A stretch of 64,000 nucleotides of DNA from Snuella lapsa (GCF_039539345.1 NZ_BAABCY010000006.1:22756-86755), one strand, 5' to 3'; positions 27,541 through 36,168 are shown, counted from the stretch's first letter. Program-made: numbers and translations. The notes: generated by a model not told the origin, from the letters alone.

Positions 27541-28012
27541 CTATAATAGGTAAAACAAATTCTGTTTTAACTTGCTGACCGCGTTTTAGTGCTGGAAAAA
27601 TTTGCGGTAATGAATCCAAGCTTTGCACTAGTAAGCTCCCAATATTAGGAATTTCTTTAGTTGTGAGCGAGTCTATTTTAGCATTTAAAAGTGCTAAAAC
27701 ACCTTTTTCGGACAACTGAAATTGCAATAAGATCGTATCCTGAACATCTTTGGTAACAATTAGTGCTTCCTTTTGCAAATACTCTGCTATGTGCGTAGTT
27801 AGTGTACGCTCAAAACACAGTTTGCGTACTTGTTTCGATTCGGATGAATCGCATAAGGCAAAACTAGGATAGGCATCAACTTCTTGCCAATTAAAAGTTC
27901 TTAGCTCTTCCTTTAAAATGGCTTCTGGAGATGTTTTTTTTACGTTAAAATACTCGCATGACACCAGTACTAAAACGAACAGAAAAATTCCAATTTGCTT
28001 TATCGATCGCAT
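27527..28012 (-). CDS. Small lipoprotein resembling the TonB-C-like domains of the neighbouring M56 protein
   Basis: 161 residues with a lipobox (LVLVSC). The mature part follows the plan of the repeats in the M56 protein two genes upstream: YPSFALCDSSESKQVRKLC corresponds to YPGCEDLATNQERKQC, then a helix, a strand (ILLQFQLSEKG vs INVIFKIGENG), and the ending FPALKRGQQVKTEFVLPI, which parallels MPGKQRGKNVTVPYSLPI. It therefore looks like a diverged, stand-alone copy of that domain anchored to a membrane. This homology is read by eye. It is the last gene of the BlaI operon (31-base gap after the TPR gene). Confidence 0.6.
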   Translation of the reverse strand: MRSIKQIGIFLFVLVLVSCEYFNVKKTSPEAILKEELRTFNWQEVDAYPSFALCDSSESKQVRKLCFERTLTTHIAEYLQKEALIVTKDVQDTILLQFQLSEKGVLALLNAKIDSLTTKEIPNIGSLLVQSLDSLPQIFPALKRGQQVKTEFVLPIIVKVN

Positions 28013-28043
28013 CGTGAAATCGAAAATACAATTTTTTTGGTTT

Positions 28044-29189
28044 TTAATCAGTGTTTAAATCATTCTTCACGAATTTTTCCTTGTTCAACGCTCTAATTCT
28101 AAAATTAGCCATATTTATATAACTGCTTTTAGGGAATCTTTCTTTAAATGCTTCATATAAAGCTATCCTAGTATCAATATCTTTGTAATAGTGATCTTTG
28201 GTATAAATCAAATAAAAATGGGCACTATCACTTTTTGGGTTTTCATGTATTGCCCTGTTAAAGGCTTCTATGGCTTCTTTATGTTTTTCTTGCCTGTTTA
28301 AAACCATTCCTAAGCTTTTATAGCCTTCTTCTAAAGACACATCTTGTAATTCCAACGATTCTGCAATATATTTTTCGGCATTTTCAAAATCATTTATCCG
28401 CTCGTAAAGTTGGCCTTGCATATACAAATTACCAGAGTTATTTGGTTCGTATTTTAAAGCTTCAAGGCCTTGTTCTATTGCTTTTTCATATTCCATTATT
28501 TTAGCATAGGAATAGCTCAATTTTTCATGAATAAACTGCGAAGACTCATTCAAAGCTATTAATTTTTCAAACCAAACGGCCGCCTTCTCATACTGTTTTC
28601 GCAAATAAAAATTCTGGGCTTTTAGGTTGATTAACTCCTTATTGTTTCCATAAGATAACAAACCGATATCTATGTACTTATCGGCTAATGTATTCTTCCC
28701 TTTTTTAAGGTATATCTTTGCTAGGCTATAAATAGCTTTTTGATGTGTTGAATCTAACTCAATTGCATTATAAAATCTATTTGCCGCCGTAGAATCATTT
28801 ATGCGCTCTAAAGCCAAACCTAATTCGTAATGGTAATTGGGGTTTTTATGATCCAAATAGACCAATTCATTAAAAACAATAGCCGCTTCATTATATTTTT
28901 TAGTCTTATACAGTAATTTAGCGTACTCATATTTTAACAAAGCTTTTTCTGGATTCTCATCTATACTTGCCTTATAATTTTTAAGGGCTTCGTCATAATT
29001 ACCAATGGCGACATACGATTTTGCTATCTTATCTAATACCACTGACTGCTCTTTGTACAACTTATATTGTTCGATAGCCTTAGAGTAATTTCCATTTATA
29101 TACAAGCTATCTGCCATATTTAAAACCGAAGTCTGGGCTTCGGCTTTAAACAATACAAATAAGAATAATAGTTTTGTAAATCTAATCAT
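28044..29189 (-). CDS. Periplasmic tetratricopeptide-repeat protein
   Basis: 381 residues with a signal peptide (ending KAEAQ) and about nine TPR units, seen from repeated patterns such as GNYDEALKNYKASIDENPEKA, KYNEAAIVFNELVYLDHKNP and KHKEAIEAFNRAIHENP. No enzymatic domain is present. It starts two bases after the M56-TonB gene and so is cotranscribed with it. In this setting a role as a scaffold for peptidase or TonB-like partners is plausible but unproven. Confidence 0.8.
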   Translation of the reverse strand: MIRFTKLLFLFVLFKAEAQTSVLNMADSLYINGNYSKAIEQYKLYKEQSVVLDKIAKSYVAIGNYDEALKNYKASIDENPEKALLKYEYAKLLYKTKKYNEAAIVFNELVYLDHKNPNYHYELGLALERINDSTAANRFYNAIELDSTHQKAIYSLAKIYLKKGKNTLADKYIDIGLLSYGNNKELINLKAQNFYLRKQYEKAAVWFEKLIALNESSQFIHEKLSYSYAKIMEYEKAIEQGLEALKYEPNNSGNLYMQGQLYERINDFENAEKYIAESLELQDVSLEEGYKSLGMVLNRQEKHKEAIEAFNRAIHENPKSDSAHFYLIYTKDHYYKDIDTRIALYEAFKERFPKSSYINMANFRIRALNKEKFVKNDLNTD

Positions 29190-29191
29190 TA

Positions 29192-32100
29192 TTAACGCTT
29201 CACTTGAAATACAATTGGTAACGAATAAGGCACTACTACATTTTTACCTCTTTGCTTTCCAGGGATCATTTTGGGCAATGTCTTTATTACGCGGATGGCT
29301 TCAGCTTCTAAAGCTGGATGCTTTGCCCTCGAACGAATATCAGTTATATTACCGTTTGTGTCAATCTTAAATATTACATTAATATTTTGCCTTCCTTTCA
29401 CTCCCGACTTCTTTGCAAGCTTGGTATTAAAATTTTTATTTACATGACTTTGAATTTCATTAGACATACATTTTTTTCGTTCATCATTTGAGGTTAGTGA
29501 TTCGCATCCTGGAAATACGGGGACTTCTTCTACAACAGCAAAAGGAACTTCAATATTGGATTGATCCAATGATGGATATGCCACTACAGCAACCTCATCT
29601 AAGAGTTGTGTATTATCGACTTCAAATACTATGGGTAAAGAATAAGGCACCGTTACATTCTTACCGCGTTGTTTTCCTGGCATCATTTTAGGAAGTTCTT
29701 TAATAACACGAATGGCTTCAGCTTCTAAATCCTTATGTGGAGCTCTTGCACGTATGTCATCCATACTAATAGTTCCATTTTCACCTATTTTAAATATCAC
29801 GTTAATACGTTGCCTTCCTTCTAAACCTAGACTTTTTGCAATATCTGTATTAAACTTTCGATTTATTAATTCACGTATTTTATCGGACATGCATTGTTTT
29901 CTCTCTTGGTTAGTTGCTAAATCTTCACAACCAGGATAAACAGGCACTTGATCGATCACCGCAAAAGGCACTTCAATAGCTTCTTCTGAAATATCTTTTT
30001 TCTTATTTTCACCATAGGCAATAACCACTGTTTCATCAACGGTCGATTGATCTTGAACTTGAAAAATTATTGGTAACGAGTAAGGAACAATAACCTTTTT
30101 ACCATTGTTTTCTCCCGGGATTATCTTAGGAAGGGATTCAATTACTCTAATAGCTTCTGCTTCCAAGGCAGGATGGGATGCTCTTGAACTTATCCCAACA
30201 ATATCTCCTTTCGTATCTATCTTAAAGATAACATTAATACGCTGTCTACCTGTCAAGCCTAATGAATCGGCAATAGCTGTATTAAAGTTTCTGTTAACAA
30301 ATTTCTGGACAGCTTTAGACATACATTGTCTCTTCTCTTCGTTAGTTATTAGCCCTTCACACCCCAAGAATACGGGAGCCTTATCTACCATCGCAAAAGG
30401 CACTTCTACTTCGTTTAACATTATTGCCTCCAAATCTTTTGCCCTTTCACTATTACCTCCAATGTCAATAATTATTGGCAACGAATAAGGAACCGTTACA
30501 TTTCTGCCTTTATGTTGTCCAGGAATCATTTTTGGCAAGGTTTTCACAATTCTTTTTGCTTCAACTTCTAACTCTGAATACAGAGCCCTTACAACATTAA
30601 CATCTATCGTATTCCCCTCTTCATCAATTTTAAAAATAACGTGTATGCGCTGTTCTCCTATTAAATTTAATTTGTCGGCTACCTCGTAATTAAAATTATC
30701 TCTTATATGCTTGGATACGCCTTCGGTTAGACATTTTTTTAAATCCGCGTTAGATAACCCTTCACAGCCTGGAAAAGCAGGTACTCTATCTACCACATCG
30801 AAACCTACATTGAAACTTGGGTTATTTAATAAAACTGCCTTAGAATCATCTCTCTTATTAACGGAAAAAAGACTTGCGTGTGACTGAACATACATTTTAC
30901 TACCATCTATATTCTCAATTCGTAACGCATTTAAATAGTCATCCTTTTTTATCAAGTTAATTTTTTGTTCTTTTCTCTTTTGCTCTTCATCTGTTAACGC
31001 ATCCATATCATTTACTAACAGCCTTAAAACACCATGTTTAATATCACTCTCCCACAATAATTTGGCTTCATCCGTTTTCTTATATTCCAAATAATCAGCA
31101 TAAGTCATTTTTTGTTGCCTACTCAAATCCTTTACGAGTGTTTCCCCTTTGCTTAACATATACTTATCTGCCATTTGACTTTTGTAAAAGTCTACCCTCG
31201 ACACAAAATAACGATCTGAATTAAGCTTACTTGCTGTTAGTATTTCCGTAAAGGACATACCCGCTTTTTCCATATCCAGTAAATCACTGTAAAGCTTTTC
31301 TTTTAAGGATTCATCGTCTAATTCCTGGTATTGGTTATCACTATTATTGCCTTTTCTTTGAGCTTCGGCAGAAGTATACACCAACATACCGAATACCAAC
31401 GGAATTAAAAGGGCATACTTGATTAAATTAATCTGTTTGGATCTAGATTTACTTAACATAACAATTCGTTTTTTGATTAATGATTGATTGAAAAATGTAT
31501 TGATGAAAGAAATATGTTTTGTTTCGAAAACCTGAGAAAGTAAATTTTGATAGTATTGATTCTTATCTTGGTACTTTATTGCTTGTGAATCGGCAATATA
31601 CTCATGGAGTGCAGCCACACGATTTTGGTACATGTACACTAAAGGATTAAACCAAAATAAAACCCGTAACATCTCAAAAAACAATAAATCGATAGTGTGG
31701 CGTTGTTTAACATGTACCATTTCGTGCATTAAAATCATTTTCTTTTCAACTTCCTTGATCTGTTCCCCTAAAAATATATAATGAAAGAATGAAAATGCCT
31801 CACTGCTATTTATCAACCTAACAATCAAAGCTTTATCAAAACGTTTTTTAGGGTTTTTAAAGACAAAAAACAATATCCTAAAAAACTTAAACAAGAAGAA
31901 CCCAAAGGCTACGGCCATACCAACGTACAACATAATTTCCCAAACTGACATACTTGGTGCTATCATTACGGCATCTAAAACTATTGGCTCCTTAACCTCT
32001 GTAGTTGTCTGTCCTAATATTACGGGAGGAAGCGTTACGATATATTCTGATGGTAATGTTTCTTTTAAATGTTGTATTTTTATAAAAGGCAGTAGTATTG

Positions 32101-32227
32101 ACAAAACCGCCGTACCCAACAAATAACCTCTGTTCCAATTAAAAAAGGTTTCTTTATTTAAGAACACATCATAAACCAATAGAAAGAACAATTGGAATAC
32201 GATAGTTTGTAAAATATAATGCAACAT
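29192..32227 (-). CDS. BlaR1/MecR1-type M56 membrane peptidase fused to four TonB-C-like domains
   Basis: 1011 residues. Membrane segments lie near 1-22, 35-50 and 95-120, the M56 zinc motif HEMVH is at 168-172 with the downstream HEYIAD at 208-213, and a further membrane segment is at about 268-288. A charged periplasmic linker (290-480) leads to four repeats of about 110 residues (482-590, 615-725, 757-870, 897-1010). Each begins PGCE/LGCE, has two conserved Cys around a helix, and ends with a K-x-VPYSLPI strand as in TonB C-terminal domains. In BlaR1 homologues the peptidase cleaves the partner BlaI. The repeats could contact an outer-membrane receptor. Gene order blaI, M56 supports the pairing. 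Confidence 0.85.
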   Translation of the reverse strand: MLHYILQTIVFQLFFLLVYDVFLNKETFFNWNRGYLLGTAVLSILLPFIKIQHLKETLPSEYIVTLPPVILGQTTTEVKEPIVLDAVMIAPSMSVWEIMLYVGMAVAFGFFLFKFFRILFFVFKNPKKRFDKALIVRLINSSEAFSFFHYIFLGEQIKEVEKKMILMHEMVHVKQRHTIDLLFFEMLRVLFWFNPLVYMYQNRVAALHEYIADSQAIKYQDKNQYYQNLLSQVFETKHISFINTFFNQSLIKKRIVMLSKSRSKQINLIKYALLIPLVFGMLVYTSAEAQRKGNNSDNQYQELDDESLKEKLYSDLLDMEKAGMSFTEILTASKLNSDRYFVSRVDFYKSQMADKYMLSKGETLVKDLSRQQKMTYADYLEYKKTDEAKLLWESDIKHGVLRLLVNDMDALTDEEQKRKEQKINLIKKDDYLNALRIENIDGSKMYVQSHASLFSVNKRDDSKAVLLNNPSFNVGFDVVDRVPAFPGCEGLSNADLKKCLTEGVSKHIRDNFNYEVADKLNLIGEQRIHVIFKIDEEGNTIDVNVVRALYSELEVEAKRIVKTLPKMIPGQHKGRNVTVPYSLPIIIDIGGNSERAKDLEAIMLNEVEVPFAMVDKAPVFLGCEGLITNEEKRQCMSKAVQKFVNRNFNTAIADSLGLTGRQRINVIFKIDTKGDIVGISSRASHPALEAEAIRVIESLPKIIPGENNGKKVIVPYSLPIIFQVQDQSTVDETVVIAYGENKKKDISEEAIEVPFAVIDQVPVYPGCEDLATNQERKQCMSDKIRELINRKFNTDIAKSLGLEGRQRINVIFKIGENGTISMDDIRARAPHKDLEAEAIRVIKELPKMMPGKQRGKNVTVPYSLPIVFEVDNTQLLDEVAVVAYPSLDQSNIEVPFAVVEEVPVFPGCESLTSNDERKKCMSNEIQSHVNKNFNTKLAKKSGVKGRQNINVIFKIDTNGNITDIRSRAKHPALEAEAIRVIKTLPKMIPGKQRGKNVVVPYSLPIVFQVKR

Positions 32228-32229
32228 AA

Positions 32230-32589
32230 CTACTTCTTTTTATTGATCTCTTTTAAAACAGATTCCAGCTCTTCTAGACTGATATCGTTCTTTTTAACAA
32301 AGAATGACACCATACTTTTAAATGACCCCTGAAAATAGCCGTCGACCAATTTATTTATGGATTGATTACTGTATTCCTGTTTGGGTATTACAGGAAAATA
32401 AACATGTCCCTTTCCTTCCTTTTCATAATCAACAAAACCCTTACTCTCTAAAATCCGAACAATGGTAGACACCGTATTATAGGCTGGCTTAGGATCTGGA
32501 AGCTCTTTTATAATAGCTTTTACATTAGCCTTTTTAAGATTCCAAAGTATTTGCATGATCTCTTCTTCTGCTTTTGTGAGTTGTTTCAT
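32230..32589 (-). CDS. BlaI/MecI-family transcriptional repressor
   Basis: 119 residues: a winged helix (LTKAEEEIMQILWNLKKANVKAIIKEL, NTVSTIVRILESKGFVDYEKEG) and a C-terminal dimerisation helix, the BlaI/MecI/CopY pattern. In this family the M56 partner inactivates the repressor by proteolysis. It is the first gene of a four-gene unit and lies two bases before the M56 gene. Three related dyads upstream (32647-32662, 32743-32758, 32761-32776) are candidate operators for autoregulation. Beta-lactam resistance is not implied: no beta-lactamase or PBP gene is present. Confidence 0.9.
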   Translation of the reverse strand: MKQLTKAEEEIMQILWNLKKANVKAIIKELPDPKPAYNTVSTIVRILESKGFVDYEKEGKGHVYFPVIPKQEYSNQSINKLVDGYFQGSFKSMVSFFVKKNDISLEELESVLKEINKKK

Positions 32590-32742
32590 GTATTTTCTTT
32601 TACTGTTTTTATCATGGTAACATCCAAATAATCATTCTATGGCAGCAACCAAAATTTTAACTATCCACTTTTTATCTGATTATGTTTTTAACTGACCATA
32701 TTTAGATACAATTCATTTAAAAAAATGGTCATTACTTTGTTC

Positions 32743-32776
32743 AACTAAAATTTTAGTTAAAACTAATTTTTTAGTT
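32743..32776 (-). promoter_or_regulatory. Tandem dyads upstream of blaI, candidate BlaI operators
   Basis: Two 16-base dyads lie 18 bases apart start to start: a perfect palindrome AACTAAAATTTTAGTT (32743-32758) and AACTAA-4-TTAGTT (32761-32776). A degenerate third copy, AACCAAAATTTTAACT, is at 32647-32662, closer to the gene. BlaI-type repressors bind such tandem inverted repeats as dimers. The assignment to this BlaI is inference from position. Confidence 0.55.
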
Positions 32777-32814
32777 CACAACTAAGTATCTGATTTTAAT
32801 CAAATTATTTTAAC

Positions 32815-32928
32815 AAAAAGAAGAAGCCCTATGGGTCTCTCACCTCCATAGGGCAGTAAATTGCTATTATCAACAAGAAAAAATTGAGGGATTAATTAAT
32901 TTTTGTAGTGTTGACAGTATCAAATATA
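32815..32928 (-). ncRNA. Candidate small RNA between the response regulator and blaI
   Basis: A TATATTTG box (32921-32928, minus strand) matches the -7 consensus and is followed after about 65 bases by the strong terminator at 32826-32854. The stretch between has no plausible reading frame. A transcript of roughly 90-100 bases would result. No -33 element is clear, so read-through from the response regulator gene is an equal explanation. Confidence 0.3.
32826..32854 (-). terminator. Intrinsic terminator with T-rich tail
   Basis: GCCCTATGG and CCATAGGGC form a perfect 9-bp stem with an 11-base loop, followed on the minus strand by TTCTTCTTTTTG. It lies 220 bases beyond the response regulator stop. 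It ends either that operon or a separate short transcript. Confidence 0.85.
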
Positions 32929-33075
32929 AAAATAAGTCTGATCTTTTAGGTGTGGGAAAACCGTAACGGTTTTACGGTTTAATTACACTTTTCAATTATA
33001 ATATATGTTCTCGAAGCTAAAAAAATTTGAACTTTATGAAAATTTTATTCTTAAATAGGCAAATTATGCACAATT

Positions 33076-33750
33076 TTAAACAAAACCTTTCTCCCTAGCA
33101 GCCTGTAAAAGCGATTCATCCTGTCCATCTTGAATGGAAAATAATTCTTTTAACTGCTTTTTTCGTTTTTCTACAGCGCTTAAAGAAATATCTAAGTGCG
33201 AAGCTAAGTTTTTAGTTTTAACTCCTTGCGATAAAAGGTGTAATATTTTTCTGTTTTTTTCATCTATTACGATGTCGCTAGTAATAGATTTTCTTATAAA
33301 ACTATTTACTGTACCGCTATAAAATGGCGGGTTATTAAGTACCGCTTGAAAAGCACTGGCCAACTCACTCGATGTCAAATCGCTCTTAATTAAAAACCCT
33401 TCGGGGTCAATGGTTTTGATTATGTTGTGAATTCTAAACGGCTCATTAAACATGGTAAGTATTACAATCTTGGCATTTGGCAATACCTTTCTGGCATATT
33501 CTGCAAGATCCTCTCCCGATGTCATCGCACCATCTTTAGAAGGAGGCAAACTTATATCCACAAACAACATATTATAAGGTCGTTCTTTTTGAATGGATCC
33601 ATCCATGAGCGCAACAGCCTGATCGCAGTTATTTGCTATATCTATTTCTAAATTTTGATGCTCCTTTTTTGTAAAGAGTAAGGTATTTTGATACCCTTCA
33701 ATAATCATAGGATGATCATCAATCATTAAAATCTTGATATCTTCGGTCAT
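33076..33750 (-). CDS. NarL/LuxR-type response regulator
   Basis: 224 residues. The receiver domain has the acidic DDH at 11-13, phospho-acceptor Asp65 in LFVDISLPP and the later KSDLTS lysine. A C-terminal LuxR-like helix-turn-helix follows (residues about 165-205, ILHLLSQGVKTKNLASHL). It is preceded by the TPR histidine kinase gene with an 11-base gap, and the two form a cognate pair. The nearby lipoprotein gene with a structured leader is one possible target, but nothing in the sequence proves this. Confidence 0.9.
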   Translation of the reverse strand: MTEDIKILMIDDHPMIIEGYQNTLLFTKKEHQNLEIDIANNCDQAVALMDGSIQKERPYNMLFVDISLPPSKDGAMTSGEDLAEYARKVLPNAKIVILTMFNEPFRIHNIIKTIDPEGFLIKSDLTSSELASAFQAVLNNPPFYSGTVNSFIRKSITSDIVIDEKNRKILHLLSQGVKTKNLASHLDISLSAVEKRKKQLKELFSIQDGQDESLLQAAREKGFV

Positions 33751-33761
33751 GGTATTGGTTT

Positions 33762-35600
33762 TTAGTTAATTGGGGCTTTTAATGTTACGGTAGTTCCTGC
33801 CTCTTTTTCTGAAGTTATGGTAATCTTACCTTGAATATCTTTAATTCGAGCATTCATATTTTTGAGTCCTATACCAGATTTTGCTTTATTAACATCAAAT
33901 CCAACACCATCATCTTTAATTGTTAAGCAAATTACATCTTTTTTTAATTTAAAACTAATTGTTACCAAAGAAGCCTCTGCGTGCTTATGGATATTATGCA
34001 ATGCTTCCTGAATAATCCTATAAATATGAATCTTATTTTTATTAGGCAAGGTCTCCCAATTAATAGTATCGTCTTGTTTTAATTCGTAATCCAGTGCATA
34101 AACTTTTGTTTGGGTTTCTACAAGAGTTTTAATAATGTCCATAAAACCACCCCCGGACACAAAATCTGTATTCAACTCATGGGACACTTTTCTAATATCT
34201 TGTTCAATAGCTTTAAGCTCGTCTATATACTGACTCCTAGTATTTATAGCCTCAACACTATTATTCATATTCAAACTATCCAAACTTAAACGGGTACCAA
34301 ACAAACGCCCTAGAACACCATCATGCAGCTCTTGGGATATTCGCTTTTTCTCTAATGCCCTTGCTTCTTCTACATTATCGTGTTGCGAAAGCATTAAATT
34401 GTAAATCTCTTCATTGGTTTCCTGTTGTTTTTGAATAAACTGTAACTCCTTATTCTTGTTACGTTGGTTTATAACTACGTATAATAACAAGGAAGTTATA
34501 ATTATCACTACAGATAGTATTAATAGCCACATACGCTCTTTGGCTATTTGGATATTTTCTTGTTCGACACGCTGCGTATCGAAGCGTATTCTAGCAAATT
34601 TATCTCGAATTGCTCTTTCAGCCTTTTGAAGGCTATCATTAAGCGATATATATTCATTTAAAAACATAAACGCTTTATCCTTTTCTTCAATTTCTGACAA
34701 AATTAATAATGACTTAAGTAGATCATCGTTACTATATTTTTCAGAAATGTCTTTTGCCTTATAAGCATAATAAAGAGCTGAATCTTTCTGGTTTTTATGG
34801 CTATAATACTCAGCCAAATGTTGATGAATAATTATAGAATTATATTCCAAACCAGCCTCGCTACAAATTTCTAAAGCATTCAAATATAAACTTGGTAATT
34901 GGTCAAACTCCCTTAAAAGGTACAAGGTATGGGCATAATTACCTAAAGCCAAAACATAAACATCTGGATAATTTGCCACCAAACCCTTGTTGGCCAAAAT
35001 CCTATTGAAAGCTTCTTTAGCCAATTCATATTTTCCAACTGCCTTATATGCATACCCTATATTGTTTTCCGACAAACCTATACTTCTTTCAAAATCACCT
35101 TCTAGACTTTTTTTTAATTCAAGAGCCAATTGATGATACTTTATAGATTCTTCGAACAGACCAAGCTCATTAAAAACAACTCCTAAATTATTATAGTTGT
35201 ACGCCTTATATTGATTAACTTCTTTACTTTCCTTTAGCTCATTTAATAATGTTAGCGACTCAATTGAAGTAACCTCACTACCCGTAAAATCTTTATTATT
35301 TTTTTGACAGACAGAAATACCGTAAAGCGTTATGGCTGTTTCATATTTATAATCGTATTTTCTAAATACTTTTTCTGCTATTTGATAATAATAATAGGCT
35401 GTATCAACTAATAATGATTTTCGAAATAATTCACCAATCTTATAGTGTTCTTCTGCTATGTAAATTGAATCAAAAGTTTTATTATTTTTTAGAACGTTAT
35501 GAATAGAATCAATCTTGTATAAATTCTGTTGTGTTTGCGATTGAATGCTCACACAAAAAAAGAAGAAGAATAAAGTTATATAGAGTATTTTGCCCTTCAA
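33762..35600 (-). CDS. TPR sensor histidine kinase (HisKA_3 type)
   Basis: 612 residues starting at TTG, which is forced because tandem TAA codons precede it directly. A signal sequence (ending SIQSQ) leads to about six TPR units in the periplasm. One membrane segment (LLILSVVIIITSLLLYVV, near 360-380) is followed by a dimerisation helix with the phospho-acceptor His in ELHDGVLGRL near residue 426 and a C-terminal ATPase domain (DDGVGFDVNKA, SGIGLKNM). It phosphorylates the NarL-type regulator encoded next. The TPR array is the likely sensor and may bind a protein or peptide. Confidence 0.88.
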   Translation of the reverse strand: MKGKILYITLFFFFFCVSIQSQTQQNLYKIDSIHNVLKNNKTFDSIYIAEEHYKIGELFRKSLLVDTAYYYYQIAEKVFRKYDYKYETAITLYGISVCQKNNKDFTGSEVTSIESLTLLNELKESKEVNQYKAYNYNNLGVVFNELGLFEESIKYHQLALELKKSLEGDFERSIGLSENNIGYAYKAVGKYELAKEAFNRILANKGLVANYPDVYVLALGNYAHTLYLLREFDQLPSLYLNALEICSEAGLEYNSIIIHQHLAEYYSHKNQKDSALYYAYKAKDISEKYSNDDLLKSLLILSEIEEKDKAFMFLNEYISLNDSLQKAERAIRDKFARIRFDTQRVEQENIQIAKERMWLLILSVVIIITSLLLYVVINQRNKNKELQFIQKQQETNEEIYNLMLSQHDNVEEARALEKKRISQELHDGVLGRLFGTRLSLDSLNMNNSVEAINTRSQYIDELKAIEQDIRKVSHELNTDFVSGGGFMDIIKTLVETQTKVYALDYELKQDDTINWETLPNKNKIHIYRIIQEALHNIHKHAEASLVTISFKLKKDVICLTIKDDGVGFDVNKAKSGIGLKNMNARIKDIQGKITITSEKEAGTTVTLKAPIN

Positions 35601-35626
35601 TTATTATAGTCAATTAACTTTACTCC

Positions 35627-35634
35627 CAAATGTA
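35627..35634 (-). promoter_or_regulatory. Candidate -7 promoter box of the histidine kinase operon
   Basis: The minus strand reads TACATTTG, matching TAnnTTTG, 26 bases before the TTG start. No -33 partner is visible. It supports separate transcription of the kinase and regulator from the lipoprotein gene. Confidence 0.35.
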
Positions 35635-35678
35635 TCCATAATTTTTTAATTTTTATAATATCATTTTAGCCATAAAAA

Positions 35679-35704
35679 AATCCCATACTTAGTTGTATGG
35701 GATT
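35679..35704 (-). terminator. Intrinsic terminator of the small lipoprotein gene
   Basis: AATCCCATAC and GTATGGGATT form a perfect 10-bp stem with a six-base loop. On the minus strand it is followed by a run of T, 23 bases past the stop codon at 35728. Confidence 0.9.
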
Positions 35705-35727
35705 GTTTCTTAATACAGGTTACTGTA

Positions 35728-35874
35728 TTAGTCATCTCCCTGACCTCCAGTATACTGAACTTTAGAGGTTTCTGGAGATTTTAGTATATCATCTTCATTA
35801 AGATCTTGTTTAGTACATGATGTAAATGCTGTTAACACTACAGCTAGCATTAAAATAACTTTTAAGGTTTTCAT
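35728..35874 (-). CDS. 48-residue lipoprotein
   Basis: A short gene with a clear lipoprotein signal (MKTLKVILMLAVVLTAF, lipobox TSC, Cys20) and a 28-residue acidic mature tail that ends YTGGQGDD. An in-frame ATG two codons upstream (35880) could also be used. I do not recognise a named family. Short lipoproteins with acidic tails of this kind occur in flavobacteria. The gene is flanked by its own terminator and by a leader closed by a perfect 13-bp inverted repeat, so it is an independently regulated unit. It lies just upstream of a TPR histidine kinase and could be its partner, which is speculation. Confidence 0.7.
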   Translation of the reverse strand: MKTLKVILMLAVVLTAFTSCTKQDLNEDDILKSPETSKVQYTGGQGDD

Positions 35875-35877
35875 ATC

Positions 35878-35998
35878 CATTCGATTTTAGGGTTAAACTA
35901 TTTTTCTCTATTTGTTAAAAAAAATACTAATAACTAAGACCTTGAAATCAAGTGTCTCGGTCGAGGGAAAAATGGAATAATTAATCTAAAATCGAATG
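35878..35998 (-). promoter_or_regulatory. Structured leader of the small lipoprotein gene, closed by a 13-bp inverted repeat
   Basis: CATTCGATTTTAG (35878-35890) and its exact reverse complement (35986-35998) are 95 bases apart. In the minus-strand RNA the 3' arm ends three bases before the lipoprotein ATG and includes the alternative ATG at 35880, so pairing would cover the ribosome entry region. Inside are two more perfect small hairpins, CTTGAAATCAAG (35941-35952) and CTCGGTCGAG (35957-35966). This looks like a folded regulatory leader. A small transposable element with 13-bp ends is the main alternative, but I see no target duplication. Confidence 0.5.
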
Positions 35999-36168
35999 CA
36001 TAAACAATGCATACAGATTTTACTTTACTAAATTGAGGGAATTGGCATTTCTGCCTAAAAATGGATTAATTTTCTTGCGGAGCTGAGGGTAAAATTATAA
36101 ATGCTCGTTAAGATGCTACTAAAGTAGGTTAAACTACCTTTATTACGAATAAATAATCGATGAAATGC

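Noticed and set aside
29192..32589. Beta-lactam resistance module
   Set aside because: BlaI and M56 homologues alone do not imply resistance. No beta-lactamase or altered PBP is present in the window.
35878..35998. The 13-bp inverted repeat as ends of a mobile element
   Set aside because: No target-site duplication or second copy is visible in the window, and the arm position at the start codon fits a leader fold better. It remains possible.
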